A DNA stretch of 64,000 nt, taken from assembly GCA_964020155.1 (NCBI GenBank), contig OZ026565.1, forward strand, positions 3,475,553 through 3,539,552, read 5' to 3'. A program made the position numbers and the translations under genes. The DNA is from Chondrilla cf. caribensis. Its lineage: Eukaryota; Porifera; Demospongiae; Chondrillida; Chondrillidae. Within the stretch, counting starts at the first letter, position 1; each line of letters begins with the position of its first letter. Below are positions 33,901-43,500 of this stretch, one piece after another. The notes under the pieces are model-generated. The model was not told where the DNA came from. It was given only the letters and a program-made list of their open reading frames with translations, and did no database searches.

Positions 33901-34599
33901 AACGTCAAAATCATATGTAACCACTTCTTTTGAAAGTAAAGCTCTGTCCATTGTCCAATCGATGCCTGTATCAGGGGTTATTTCACCAACCAGCTCCAAG
34001 CCGGTAGAGTCAATTCCCACAACTCCAATCCGAATGTCTACCACTGCATCCACATGCCTTTCCTTAAGATCAGAAAGTAGCCCCCACCCAAACACATAGT
34101 TAATAAATTCAATTCCGTCCTCTCTCATCTCGCCGATGCTACACCCAACTAGACTTACACGCGAGATCTTTCCTGCCTCCTTAACTCCTGGAAGTGCTGC
34201 TATTGCCTTTGCTATCTCATCAGTGAGCAGTCCGCCTAGCTGATCTTGATTATCCCATCTGTAAGAACTGTATCCAATAACTTGAACTCGGGTACGACTA
34301 TCGGGTAGTGCTGGAATGTCTTTTCCTGTGTCTATCACATACAGATTTGTGTTAGTGTTATATTTTGCCAATTTGAATTCCATAGCACTTGCATCAAATA
34401 TGACCACATACGAGAATTCGGGATGCTGCTTGTACAGAAAATTGGCCAGAAAGGAGAGAGATTCATTGACCTCGGGCAATGCTAGTATCTGTCTCTGATA
34501 GCGTATGGTAGCATTCACGTTGAATGTTACATCTCCTTGAACCAATGGACCAGTCCTCCAGAACAGAGGCAAGAGTGCCATCAGTAGCAACGTTAACAT
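27916..34599 (-). CDS. Paralogue C: intact secreted C80-like/RTX multidomain protein (2,227 aa)
   Basis: One open frame from ATG 34599. The frame stays open upstream to 34725, but no ATG occurs there; a splice acceptor at 34635-34636 explains the extra open codons. The domain order is as in B: signal peptide, C80-like domain (LVGCS kept; IGYSSYRWDNQ where A and B have IGYSDYHGDNQ, so no nearby histidine), unrecognised middle, hydrophobic pore-like segment, five RTX units and a split last unit. C has only about two RTRG units but the longest Thr-Pro tract, so total length stays almost equal to B. The N-terminus groups with D and E, and most of the C-terminal half groups with B. The promoter lies at 36336-36342. 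Confidence 0.95.
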   Translation of the reverse strand: MLTLLLMALLPLFWRTGPLVQGDVTFNVNATIRYQRQILALPEVNESLSFLANFLYKQHPEFSYVVIFDASAMEFKLAKYNTNTNLYVIDTGKDIPALPDSRTRVQVIGYSSYRWDNQDQLGGLLTDEIAKAIAALPGVKEAGKISRVSLVGCSIGEMREDGIEFINYVFGWGLLSDLKERHVDAVVDIRIGVVGIDSTGLELVGEITPDTGIDWTMDRALLSKEVVTYDFDVAVKPITSDELYEVMEEDAESLEEESLLSFASTLDHLLMTVTSTEGGVDEVFYFDSDDLFNILSRVTKTVFDHITVPDYWLGAISPWKLVRRYADDLIVDMQVREYTAKEDIAKDIKLFGERGFQYPHSDNGVYINKDEDGNEFKDKYVYYRFGQWVLSMKYESAKGGSDMDAFAVRIFGIIHAENPRHPDDTKNTDVKFPSLEKTDYPTIMPKTDSYFFPESQMWMLGRNDSIRVNDESVYNAIAGVSLFVSESIRDYRSWTTSRLAMDLYNHDSLTHVEFFHGHPMVQGHIAPIKYTGHRDELWGSKYLDELPQMDVLKLHFSRMVGQWLSGLEVGNARQGMQLFGNYIKARPDSTDIDTGSVSVRERVIDEVDYCMGGVVGIEPDLGSDCIIFTPPEIGKVAHGPLRNAPWDGRVVTPPERATARNEFRVFSRNLDHSLSSRTSQAIGRDQVYLSEQMEKVLLEHGKGFKIDKESVKYEKGSSKVEFTAYDPDEPSNREEMEAEIDESKLSSDGIFREMKEQKVSPEGVIGNIEAFYGTVLGIQGVIDSFNQHKTYEGVMGILQTAHGISQMFSLDKRIVRGVSKAWSKRYKNDVYEVNEIAEEEVGDRGAEVLAGEAAKELSCMGKAVKFLKGVPWVGTLFTLYNIEQDVKEGTPIGYVDAVLDAAIGIIDFLGPEFEPLSLILMADRLSLDVYYADIKREFDALPPDASVGEKVAAFFRGVKDAILDMLDFATGGIFTAPHKSKKLDAQYEEDQELLRNLSDYRNYYDIAAGPDSVTINFAGGQVSWDGGDITFELHDDNTADLTMMMTDIEGNEVLHHEELHFDKDVTGIVMGVGETNNVKFTEEKVKVLWFIPVDKKSIIGGLDPDRETIHGKYIGNKNDNTFIAIQELPPEADLNYTLEDYHYIIHGMGGDDIFYLGPQNNLVRGGEGSDSYFISYHSTHTTVNNFAMDKVDDYLVINRTYESLHIHRVDLNLNVTSLDPEIPLSVIIDSWFWSEAYQHMHFKTSDGVIFTVSAQKDGSILTIPYGLIGFSHVDGTQPNYTHVEYIEGTDGDDYIVGNDCENTIVSEGGREEFFKGGNGADRYNLTVHTSDTTFYITIDNHAEDEEMDVIFLGIPHTSLSLHKSGMNLVIEYDKEPRITLDNWFQSEAYRHVKLFANDSFGYKIEEDDSGNPTLHPFLVSIGPEDQGYLDLSKNDAYRNEPVIGVIGSESDDTIIGHRYKNLLMGGKGKDYLTGGEGLDGYVMHEGDSIDTINNFAYDEETDLIMFPVDYDNVIVEPSGNNLRIHSKNADDDVEAILLNWQLGPRYQHLQIQTLDGVTFQLPTEEPFTEKTPLIVDDSAVEGSIDRDLNLPKWKTVQKAIGPINEEWSHAVKGNDLDNYLDMRKGSSQSVTGMDGSDTYIYSFKDGYNYKLYNKAEDGVTDTLILKYPLDGFEVIKDFQNEHLFIKMSTLDEFGKNDEIWLVDYIKNKDKTQHMQIQTSDGFTCVLPEYNHYQPVIVGIDKANDKTGQYVDLNHDKFAKVVTNYGADNFSNHIIGNSRNNTLQGGVWDDHISGGPGNDVLRGGDGNNTLEGGDGHDILVGGIDTDMMDGGPGDDTFLPGLGHNDMVGGPGVDTAVFLGHPTELIGIVVDLVNSDVYHSFGVDYIQSIENVYGTPYDDTLITAGLADNTVSGMNGDDILIANGGYDVLIGGGGKDTYDLTNARGTKMIDNNANDSATDTIILPYDAQNIRFDRKDNNLIIRIVSVIFFANEGTEPFNACNGKPPPESVDLYSFNNTDCTAKRKRYARMAWKTSINSHWNKQEEYEKQESNQKDITRLGTLDEEDASHQINFWKMLVRKPNNKPRTRNRPRDRSRGRTRGRTRGGSRGTSAPPSAEPFTDAPTTGPPTTTPPTTPPPTTTPPTTGPPTTTPPTTTPPTTPSPTTPPPDEGKKTAPLCEVFDPNKPTVILKDWFEGPENQHVQIETLNCLIGMDYLAKMPIKINCILEGC

Positions 34600-34798
34600 T
34601 GCTGCTTGTGCCCAGGAAGGGGAGTGGATGTCTCCTGAAATAAAAATCAAAGAATATGTATCAAAAAGTTTGTATAATACCATTAAGCACTGGGACATGA
34701 GACTGAAGGTGATCTCTGTGGTCAAAACTCCCAGAAAGTGCTAAAGTACTCATAGCGTAGATATTGAAAGATATATGTGGTTTGAACTCCTCACAGGG

Positions 34799-34918
34799 GT
34801 TGTTCCTTCTCTTGTTTATTGCTCTTGTCTTTGTGGCTACTAAATCAGATGTCATTTTGTGGGGACATCTAATTTAGTAGTCACGAAGACAAGAGCAATA
34901 AATAAGAGAAGGAACAAC
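34799..34918. repeat. Near-perfect 55-base inverted repeat (hairpin)
   Basis: Arms at 34799-34853 and 34864-34918 are inverted copies (outer ends GTTGTTCCTTCTCTT and its complement) with a 10-base loop. Found only in the C intron in this window. It could be a small MITE or an RNA hairpin in the pre-mRNA. Confidence 0.9.
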
Positions 34919-35263
34919 TTAACTGCAGGTTGTTGGACATGAGCAATAAATGCTCCAATGCACACTTCCCCATACAGTAACCTTTACTTACATAACCTAA
35001 TGCCATCAAATTCAGCTATCATCCATCCATGAGAGCAATATTGGTCTCATACAATATACACATACACATACACATACACATTCTCTACTCCTTGTGTAGG
35101 GGTGAATCATTTGACATTAAAATGGAATAAAATTATAAGGAAAGGCTGACATTTTGAAACTTGAATTTAACTAGTCTAAGAGAAAATCACCAATAAAATC
35201 ATCCTTAGCTGTGGTTTCACATAATAGGCACTTATTTGATATCATGTGTGAACCCAATAAGAA

Positions 35264-35899
35264 TTAAGTCTTGCGTAGTCCAGACCTAGTCTCGCCTCAA
35301 ATTTGAAATTGGGACTTTGTACTGGTGAGAAATTAAGGGTCTGGTCTCATCAAGAACCAATTTCTGTATCATTTCAGATTCATATTCATTGCTGAACATG
35401 TTTAGATGCACAAAAACGTCAATGCCTGAAGGTGGCTCCTTTTAAGTATAGAAGTGTAGTTTGACTATCGTTGATGTTTCTAAATCTGTGAAACACTCCC
35501 CACATACATACATGTAAATTCAGTGATATCTATCCAGGGTTCTCCGCGAAAAGTCATGGGTAGCGGTCTCTCTTTGCGACAAATCCCTTCCAAATATTCA
35601 GAATATGGTTGTTTGCTTTAGAATTGAAAATTCTTTTGTATTTGGAATTGTCATTGTTACACATAGCCAATAGGACTCAGCTGAAGATAATGCCTTCTTC
35701 ACCAGCCATTGTGCTTGCATGAGTGAAGTCACCCCCTTTGGAATATTTGATAATGTGTGATATATTTAAGATTTGTCATTGTCGTCTCCCCCTCCCAGTA
35801 CAGAAATAGGTTCCTGATGAGACCAGACCCTTTCTCACAGGGACAGAGTCCCAATTTCAAATTGGAGGCAAGAGTGGGTGCAGACTACACGAGACTTAA
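35264..35899. mobile_element. TTAA-flanked TIR element (piggyBac-type MITE candidate)
   Basis: TTAA occurs at both ends (35264-35267 and 35896-35899). Inverted ends of about 90 bases include GTCTTGCGTAGTC at the left and GACTACACGAGAC at the right, followed by a matching inner block around GTCTCGCCTC and GGTCTGGTCTCATCA. There is no transposase. Part of the same family lies at about 52785-53050. TTAA flanks suggest piggyBac-like mobilisation, though other superfamilies also use TTAA. Confidence 0.65.
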
Positions 35900-36198
35900 A
35901 GTATTATGGTCTTGACTAACTGAAAAAAATTAACATATGTTCACACATATAAACATAGGTGCTTATTGTTGTAAGTGCTTGTAGGTGCATTAGTAAACAA
36001 TGCAAAGTCAAAGAAAACCTCATAATATTATTTATGGTTATTAGAAGGTTGGATTCAGTTTGAATCTCTCAGTCAATAGCCCCATTCCTACTAATCTAAA
36101 TTAAAGAGATGACTCCAAGTGGTTTAACAATATTTAAGTCCTTCTGACCTTGAAAACATCTATTACATTGATTTCAATACACTATAAATTTGACTTAC

Positions 36199-36311
36199 CA
36201 AGAATGTCCTGGTGCTGTATGCAAAATTGATTCTCTTGACCTTGTAACTGACCTCCAATCGAATTTCTCTCTTCTCAGATTGGAATGATATCTACCAGCT
36301 GTTTCAGAATC
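36199..36311 (-). other. Inferred non-coding first exon of paralogue C
   Basis: Bounded by the predicted transcription start about 31 bases downstream of the TATA box and by the GTAAGT donor. It contains no ATG and is shorter than in A, B and D because of a deletion near the donor. Confidence 0.5.
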
Positions 36312-36335
36312 TGAGAGAGTGTGGCTGTATGTGCC

Positions 36336-36342
36336 TTTTATA
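36336..36342 (-). promoter_or_regulatory. TATA box of paralogue C
   Basis: Minus-strand CTATAAAAGG in the block conserved among the paralogues, 1.7 kb upstream of the C start codon. Confidence 0.65.
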
Positions 36343-36694
36343 GCAGTTGGGGTTAATTAGAGCTGGCCTGAACTTCCTGTCAACTCATACTTCTATTGGA
36401 TAATGATGATACTATTAATTGTATTCATAATTATTTTCCTTGAGTGTGGTTTCTGATGAACTTCCTGTACAGGATGTGCATGATACAGAATCAGTACTGA
36501 TACCAAAATAATGTAATCTCCTCCTATAATTAAATCAATATAATATTTTTTTAATTCAAGTTTTGATTGCTGAACTAGCACAATTACAAGTAACGTTGAT
36601 GTGGATGACAATATTGTTACAGTAGTCCATGAATACATGCTAATACACATGCTTGTACTTTGTGTTGTCACATGCAATACAGTTGAATTATACA

Positions 36695-36867
<173 letters not shown>

Positions 36868-36884
36868 ATACATAATTGTACGTA

Positions 36885-38516
36885 TATACGTATATCACAG
36901 ATACAATGGGCAGACACATAATACATGCATTTTTATATTCAAACATATACATAAATGCACATCAGTAGACTAAAGCATGCAGCCCATGTACACATATAAT
37001 AGGTATAATATGTTAATGGTATTAATTTCAATAAGAAAATTAATATCCTTTTGATTACAAATTTGAAATTATCCATTTATTCATGATTATTTAAAGATAA
37101 AATCTGACAATTCATACACCAAACTATAGGACCGGTTCATGCACTGTACTAGTATGCGTCATGTACATTGCATGACAGCTGTAGACAGGTACAAACTAAT
37201 GTATTATGTAGTACATAAATTATTATATATTACATTTAGCTTGCAACTGTAAAAATATCTTGTGTTAGGCTGTGAGCAATCTCAGATTGTGCACGTGTTT
37301 TGTTCGTCTTCAACACTCAAATGATTAATGAGTTCGATTCGCTGCAGTAATTTCTTGAGTGTTAAGAAGTAAGAGCCATGGAAGCACAAAGTTGTGGTTC
37401 ACTTGCTATTACTTTGTATAACGGAATGTTGACTAGTACTATGCAATTAGTCTCACTCTCAGCCACTTACACAGCCCAAGGGCAAGAATGTGGTACTCAC
37501 ATAATTATGCACTAAAACACATGGAGGTGCAAGCATATACGCTCATATGTACACACATGCAGATGCATTCATACATGTACACAAAGCTACCAACATACAT
37601 TGTTATGCATATATGTCAATATAATATATCAATTTCAATGAATATGTAATTACTCATTGTTGTCAACTTTACCGAATCATTCCCGAGATTTATGGATTTT
37701 TTCAGTGGCTACTTGTCCCTCACAGATTGGTGATTTCTCACAATTTACCACAACTGAAACCATAGGGTGTGGGATCCGATTGTCTTTATTGGAATCGTCT
37801 TCAGAAGTTCCATCATAATCGAAAAGCAGTCGCTTCTAGTCGATCTAGTTGTTTTATCGTTATTCGTCATTCTCTAGTGGAATAAATTTCTAGCCCGTTC
37901 GATTTTCGTTCGGCAGTATTCTGATCGATAAATTCAAGTTCTTGGACAGATTCGCGTAGGTCCTTCGACGTCAATTCATCAATCAAACGAGGTAAAAGCT
38001 CACGATTAATTTCGGATGGAGCATAACGTCAAGTTCATTTCTCAAAAAGCGGCTTTTTGATTCGTTCGAGCATTTGACAGCCATTTGCAATATGACGTCA
38101 TTAATTGGCTGGTTTGTGATCATCACACATGCCTACTTTTTGTCGAAATTACAATAGTAAACTGGGATGTAATAATTAGCACTATACAGTATAACTAAAT
38201 ACAGTATAATATTCGACAAGGTTCTGGACTACTATTGTGGTTATTAATTTTATCAAGCCCAATCAATAAATATAAAACGTGCTAAGTTTATATATATCGT
38301 TTTAACTGCATGTGTCCATTAAATTGTATTTCAGCTGTGAACATGCATGTACAAACTAATCTGTGTCATAGTATACAAAGTTACTATGTATTACACTAGT
38401 GCACTAGTTTTCACCAGTCATGAGATGAGATGATGACTGATGAGATTGATTTGCTTCAGTAATTTCTTAACCATCATGGAACATGAAGTTGTGGTTCAGT
38501 TGCTATTATACTTTGC

Positions 38517-38586
<70 letters not shown>

Positions 38587-38641
38587 CACACACACAGTCA
38601 CACTAGTGCACACACACACACACATACATGCACACATACAT

Positions 38642-38725
<84 letters not shown>

Positions 38726-39360
38726 GTGTGTGTGTGTGTGTAGGTAACATTCTGTTATTATTATTTGCAAAGTAGTAGCAAGTGAACCACAACTTGCTAC
38801 TACTTTGCATGCTTCCATGGCTCATAATTCTTAACACTCAAGAACTTACTGCAGTGAATCCAACTCATCAATCATTTGAGTGTTGAAGACAAACAAAGCA
38901 CGTACACAATTTGATATTGCTCACAGCCTGACACAACATATTTTTACAGCTGCAAGCTAAATGTAATGCATAATAATTTATGTATGACATAATACATTAG
39001 TTTGTACCTGTCTACAGCTGTCATGCAATGTACATGACGCATGGCAACTATTAATATCAAAGTACATAAACTGGTCCTAAAGTTTGAGTGTATGGATTAT
39101 GCAAATGAATATTCTTGAGCATCAGATTTTATCTTTGAAAATCATACTTGCATTAATAATTTCAAATTTGTAAAATTAGAAGGATATTGTTTTGCTTATT
39201 AAAATTAATACTGCTGATGCATCCCTATTATGTGTGTACATGGGCTGCATGCTTCATGAGTCTACTGATGTGCATGTGTGTGTATGTTTCAATATTAAAA
39301 TGCATGTATACGTATTATGTCTGTCCATTGTATATGTGTATTAATACGTGATATTTATAA
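36885..39360. repeat. Long imperfect inverted duplication around a (CA)n tract
   Basis: Sequence at about 36885-37435 recurs in reverse complement at about 38742-39360. Matching segments include AGCATGCAGCCCATGTACAC against its complement near 39236, and the block around GTTAAGAAGTAAGAGCCATGG. The arms differ by substitutions and small indels, so this is an old or unequal inverted copy. The D spacer has only the left-arm orientation. Confidence 0.8.
38519..38741. repeat. (CA)n followed by (TG)n
   Basis: CA run at 38519-38722 with interruptions, switching to TG at 38723-38741. The switch sits exactly where the right arm of the inverted duplication begins, so it probably marks the junction. 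Confidence 0.97.
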
Positions 39361-39487
39361 TACATATGACATGTCAATCTGAAATAATTAGCAGACCTAC
39401 CTGGAGCTGTGAACTAAATTATGAACCATTTCCTATCTGTTCTGTTTCACACCAGGGAAGGTTTGGTTGAGTTCTCATCTTACTATA

Positions 39488-39765
39488 ATTTACTGTTTGT
39501 TTGTTTATTTGTTTGTTTGTTTGTTTGTTCGCGAACTCCTCCTTCAGTTCGCATGCGATCGACGTTAAACTCCCCAATCCTTCTCAGCGGCACCCGTGAA
39601 CTATACTAAGGGGGTTGGCGTTTCGTTTTAGGCCTTTCTTCTAGAATTCGAGCAAAACCGTACTATCCCCGTACTTGAAAGGCGCCATTTTTATGACACG
39701 TTTACGGACGAATACGCCCGTAGGGCGGGTAATTCGTACTCGTTTTATTTAATGTAAAAGTTTGT
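39488..39765 (-). mobile_element. Retroelement 3' fragment with (CAAA)n tail
   Basis: On the minus strand a GC-richer unique stretch ends in a run of CAAA units (plus strand GTTT at about 39495-39528). Flanking sequence on both sides aligns with the A-B and B-C spacers, which lack this segment, so it is an insertion. A simple-repeat 3' tail suggests a LINE or SINE. No coding or tRNA-like part was recognised. Confidence 0.45.
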
Positions 39766-40588
39766 ATTCTACCTTTAAAAATTAATCATGTGTTGAAGTA
39801 TTCAAACTGCTGTATATATATTAACTGTTATTGCTTCATACATGTGTTATATCCACATGTTGATTTGCTGACGGTAGCACTAGTTGAATAGGATATTATG
39901 TTATGTAACGAGTTCACAATTGGCTAGCTATGTATACTACAGATTGGTGTACAATATTGCTGGTCATCACAAAGCACGTATTACATCTATTGCGGTGTCC
40001 ATTAAAGTATAAAATATGTGTTATATACTTTAATATACCATTACTAGTAGGGAGGTCATAGTGAACATCAATATAATGGTGCATGGAATTTTGTTGGTCA
40101 CTATGATGTGTGTACACATAATATACTATGCTAACTTAGAAATAATGTAATGAAGATACAGTCTATATGCGGTAACATAGCCTGCATGTTGTCCACTGCA
40201 TATGTACCTGTACATAATCCAAAATGACTGTGTGTCGAGATTCACCTAATAATTATTATTATCGAAATTAATGCATCCTTGTTTATAGGACTATAAATAT
40301 CAGTTATTCATCTACATTATCATCATAATTGCTAATATAATTATAAACTGAAATAAAGCATTGATTTATGAAAATATGCCTATTGAATCTGTTATAAAAT
40401 TATTGATATTGATTAATAACTGAGCTGCCCTACATGAGATATTATGCTGTTTTTTACCCTTTGATACTACTGTCTACTATCTATTTTGCTATAGTAATAA
40501 TGATTATAATAATGTGATGATAGAAGAATTTTAAATTATTTACTTTTGTGGCCTACATTATTTCTGATCCTTGAATTCCTTGATCCAA

Positions 40589-43500
40589 TCAACATCCCTC
40601 CAAAATGCAGTTGATTTTGATGGGCATCTTAGCGAGGTAGTCCATTCCAATGAGGCAGTTCAGTGTCTCAATCTGGACATGCTGGTTCTCTGGTCCCTCA
40701 AACCAGTCCTTCAGAATAACTGTCGGTTTGTTGGGGTCAAAAACCTCACACAATGGAGCTGTTTTCTTTCCTTCCTCAGGAGGTGGAGTCGTTGGCGGAG
40801 GTGTGGTTGGAGGAGGTGTGGTTGGCGGAGGTGTGGTTGGTGGAGGTGTGGTTGGTGGAGCAGTAGTTGGTGGAGCAGTAGTTGGTGCATCAGTAAATGG
40901 TTCAGCCGAGGGGGGTGAAGATGTGCCTCTAGTCCTACCTCTAGTCCTACCTCTGGGTCTATCTCTAGGCCTTTTCCTAGTCTTATCTCTAGTCCTAGTT
41001 GTATTTTTCGGTTTCGCCACAAGCATTTCCCAGAAGTTAATTTGATGAGAAGCATCTTCTTCATCCAAGGTCCCCAGTCTTGAGACATCTTTACGGTTGT
41101 TGTCCTGCTTTTCATATTCTTCCTGCTTATTCCAGTCTGAGTTGTTAGATGTCTTTTGAGCCATTCCAGCATATCGCTTACTCTTGGCTGTGCAGTCAGT
41201 ATTGTTGAAAGAGTAGAGATCGACACTCTCTGGAGGAGGTTTTCCATTGCACGCGTTGAAGGGTTCTGTGCCCTCATTGGCAAAGAAAATCACTGAAACA
41301 ATGCGAATGATGAGATTGTTGTCCTTCCTATCGAATCGTATGTTTTGTGCATCATATGGAAGTATGATTGTGTCGGTTACACTATCGTTTGCATTGTTAT
41401 TGATCATCTTTGTTCCTCTGGCATTAGTCAAATCATATGTGTCCTTCCCTTCTCCTCCTATGAGCACATCATATCCTCCGTTAGCTATGAGGATGTCATC
41501 TCCATTCATACCTGAAACGGTGTTATCTGCAAATCCAGCTGTGATCAAGGTATCATCATAAGGTGTCCCATACACATTCTCTATCGATTCGATGTAATCT
41601 ACTCCAAAACTGTGGTAGACATCACTATTGACTAGATCGACTACAATACCAATTAATTCAGTGGGATGTCCAAGGAAAACAGCTGTATCCACCCCAGGTC
41701 CTCCCACCATGTCATTGTGACCTAGTCCTGGCAAGAATGTATCATCTCCTGGTCCACCATTCATAATATCAGTGTCAATTCCACCAACAAGTATATCGTG
41801 CCCATCTCCACCCTCAAGGGTATTATTCCCATCTCCTCCTCTGAGAACATCGTTTCCTGGTCCACCGGAGATGTAGTCATCCCACACACCACCTTGTAAG
41901 GTATTGTTTCTGGAGTTCCCAGTGATGTGGTTGCTGAAGTTGTCTGCTCCATAGTTTGTGACAACTTTGGCAAACCTCTCGTGGTTCAGATCTACATACT
42001 GTCCTGTTTTGTCGTTAGCTTTGTCAATGCCTACAATAACTGGTTGGTAATCATTATATTCCGGCAGAACACATGTAAATCCATCAGATGTTTGTATTTG
42101 CATGTGTTGCGTTTTGTCCTTGTCCTTGATGTAGTCTACCAACTCAATTTCATCATGTCTGCCATACTCGTTCAGAGTTGCCATTTTAATAAACAAGTGT
42201 TCATTCCAAAAATCCTTGATAACCTCAAATCCATCAAATGGATATTTAAGGATCAGAGTGTCCGTAACACCATCTCCAGCTCTATTATAAAGTTTGTAAT
42301 TATCTCCGTTCTTAAAGCTATAAACGTATGAATCACTTCCGTCACTACCTATAAGACTTTCACTCGAACCTTTTCGCATATCCAAATAATTTTCAAGTTC
42401 ATTTCCTTTCACTGCATGGGACCACTCTTCATTAATTGGACCGATCGCTTTTTGTACAGTTTTCCACTTTGAAAGAGTCAGATCAAGGTATATAGATCCT
42501 TCAACTGCAGAATCATCAACTATGAGGGGTGTCTTTTCTGTGAAGGGTTCCTCTGTTGGTAGTTGGAAAGTAACTCCGTCCAGTGTTTGAATTTGTAAGT
42601 GTTGATATCTTGGTCCCAGTTGCCAATTGACAAGTATTGCTTCTGCATCATCATCTGCATTCTTTGAATGGATTCTCAGGTTATTACCACTTGGCTCAAC
42701 AATCACATTGTCATAATCAACTGGAAACATAATGAGATCTGTCTCTTCGTCATAGGCAAAGTTGTTAATAGTGTCAATAGAGTCTCCCTCATGCATAATA
42801 TAACCATCGAGTCCCTCCCCACCAGTTAAGTAATCCTTTCCTTTACCTCCCATGAGGAGATTCTTGTATTTGTGTCCAATAATTGTATCGTCCGATTCAC
42901 TTCCGATAACCCCGATCACAGGTTCATTTCTATATGCATCATTCTTTGACAGGTCAAGATATCCTTGGTCTTCTGGACCAATTGACACCAGGAATGGATG
43001 GAGAGTGGGTTTGCCACTATCATCCTCCTCAATCTTGTACCCGAAGGAATCATTTGCAAACAACTTGACATGACGATATGCTTCACTTTCAAACCAGTTG
43101 TCAAGGGTAATTCTTGGTTCATCGTCATACTCAATTACTAGGTTCATTCCAGATTTATGCAGTGAGAGAGAACTATGTGGAATTCCCAGAAAAATGGCAT
43201 CCATTTCTTCATCTTCAGCATAGTTGTCAATATTTATGGAGAAAGTGGTATCTGATGTGTGAACTGTAAGGTTGTATCTGTCTGCCCCATTTCCACCCTT
43301 GAAGAATTCTTCTCTCCCACCCTCACTCACAATGGTATTTTCACAATCGTTTCCCACGATATGATCATCACCATCTGTTCCTTCTATGTACTCCACGTGT
43401 GTGTAGTTGGGCTGCGTTCCATCCACATATTGGAATCCTATAAGGCCATATGGTATGGTCAGTATGGATCCATCTTTCTGTGCTGAAACTGTGAATATGA

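Larger units (their letters stand above)
34635..36198 (-). other. Inferred 5' intron of paralogue C
   Basis: The donor is the best in the family, TTG|GTAAGT (GT at 36198-36197). The acceptor reads TTTTTATTTCAG (AG at 34636-34635). It holds a 120-base hairpin (34799-34918) and a TTAA-flanked TIR element (35264-35899). It lacks the Harbinger-like element of A and B. The rest is AT-rich and non-coding. Confidence 0.6.

Noticed and set aside
34600..34725. Upstream extension of the C protein by 42 codons.
   Set aside because: It begins with TTG, contains no ATG, and crosses the conserved splice acceptor. The signal peptide starts at 34599.
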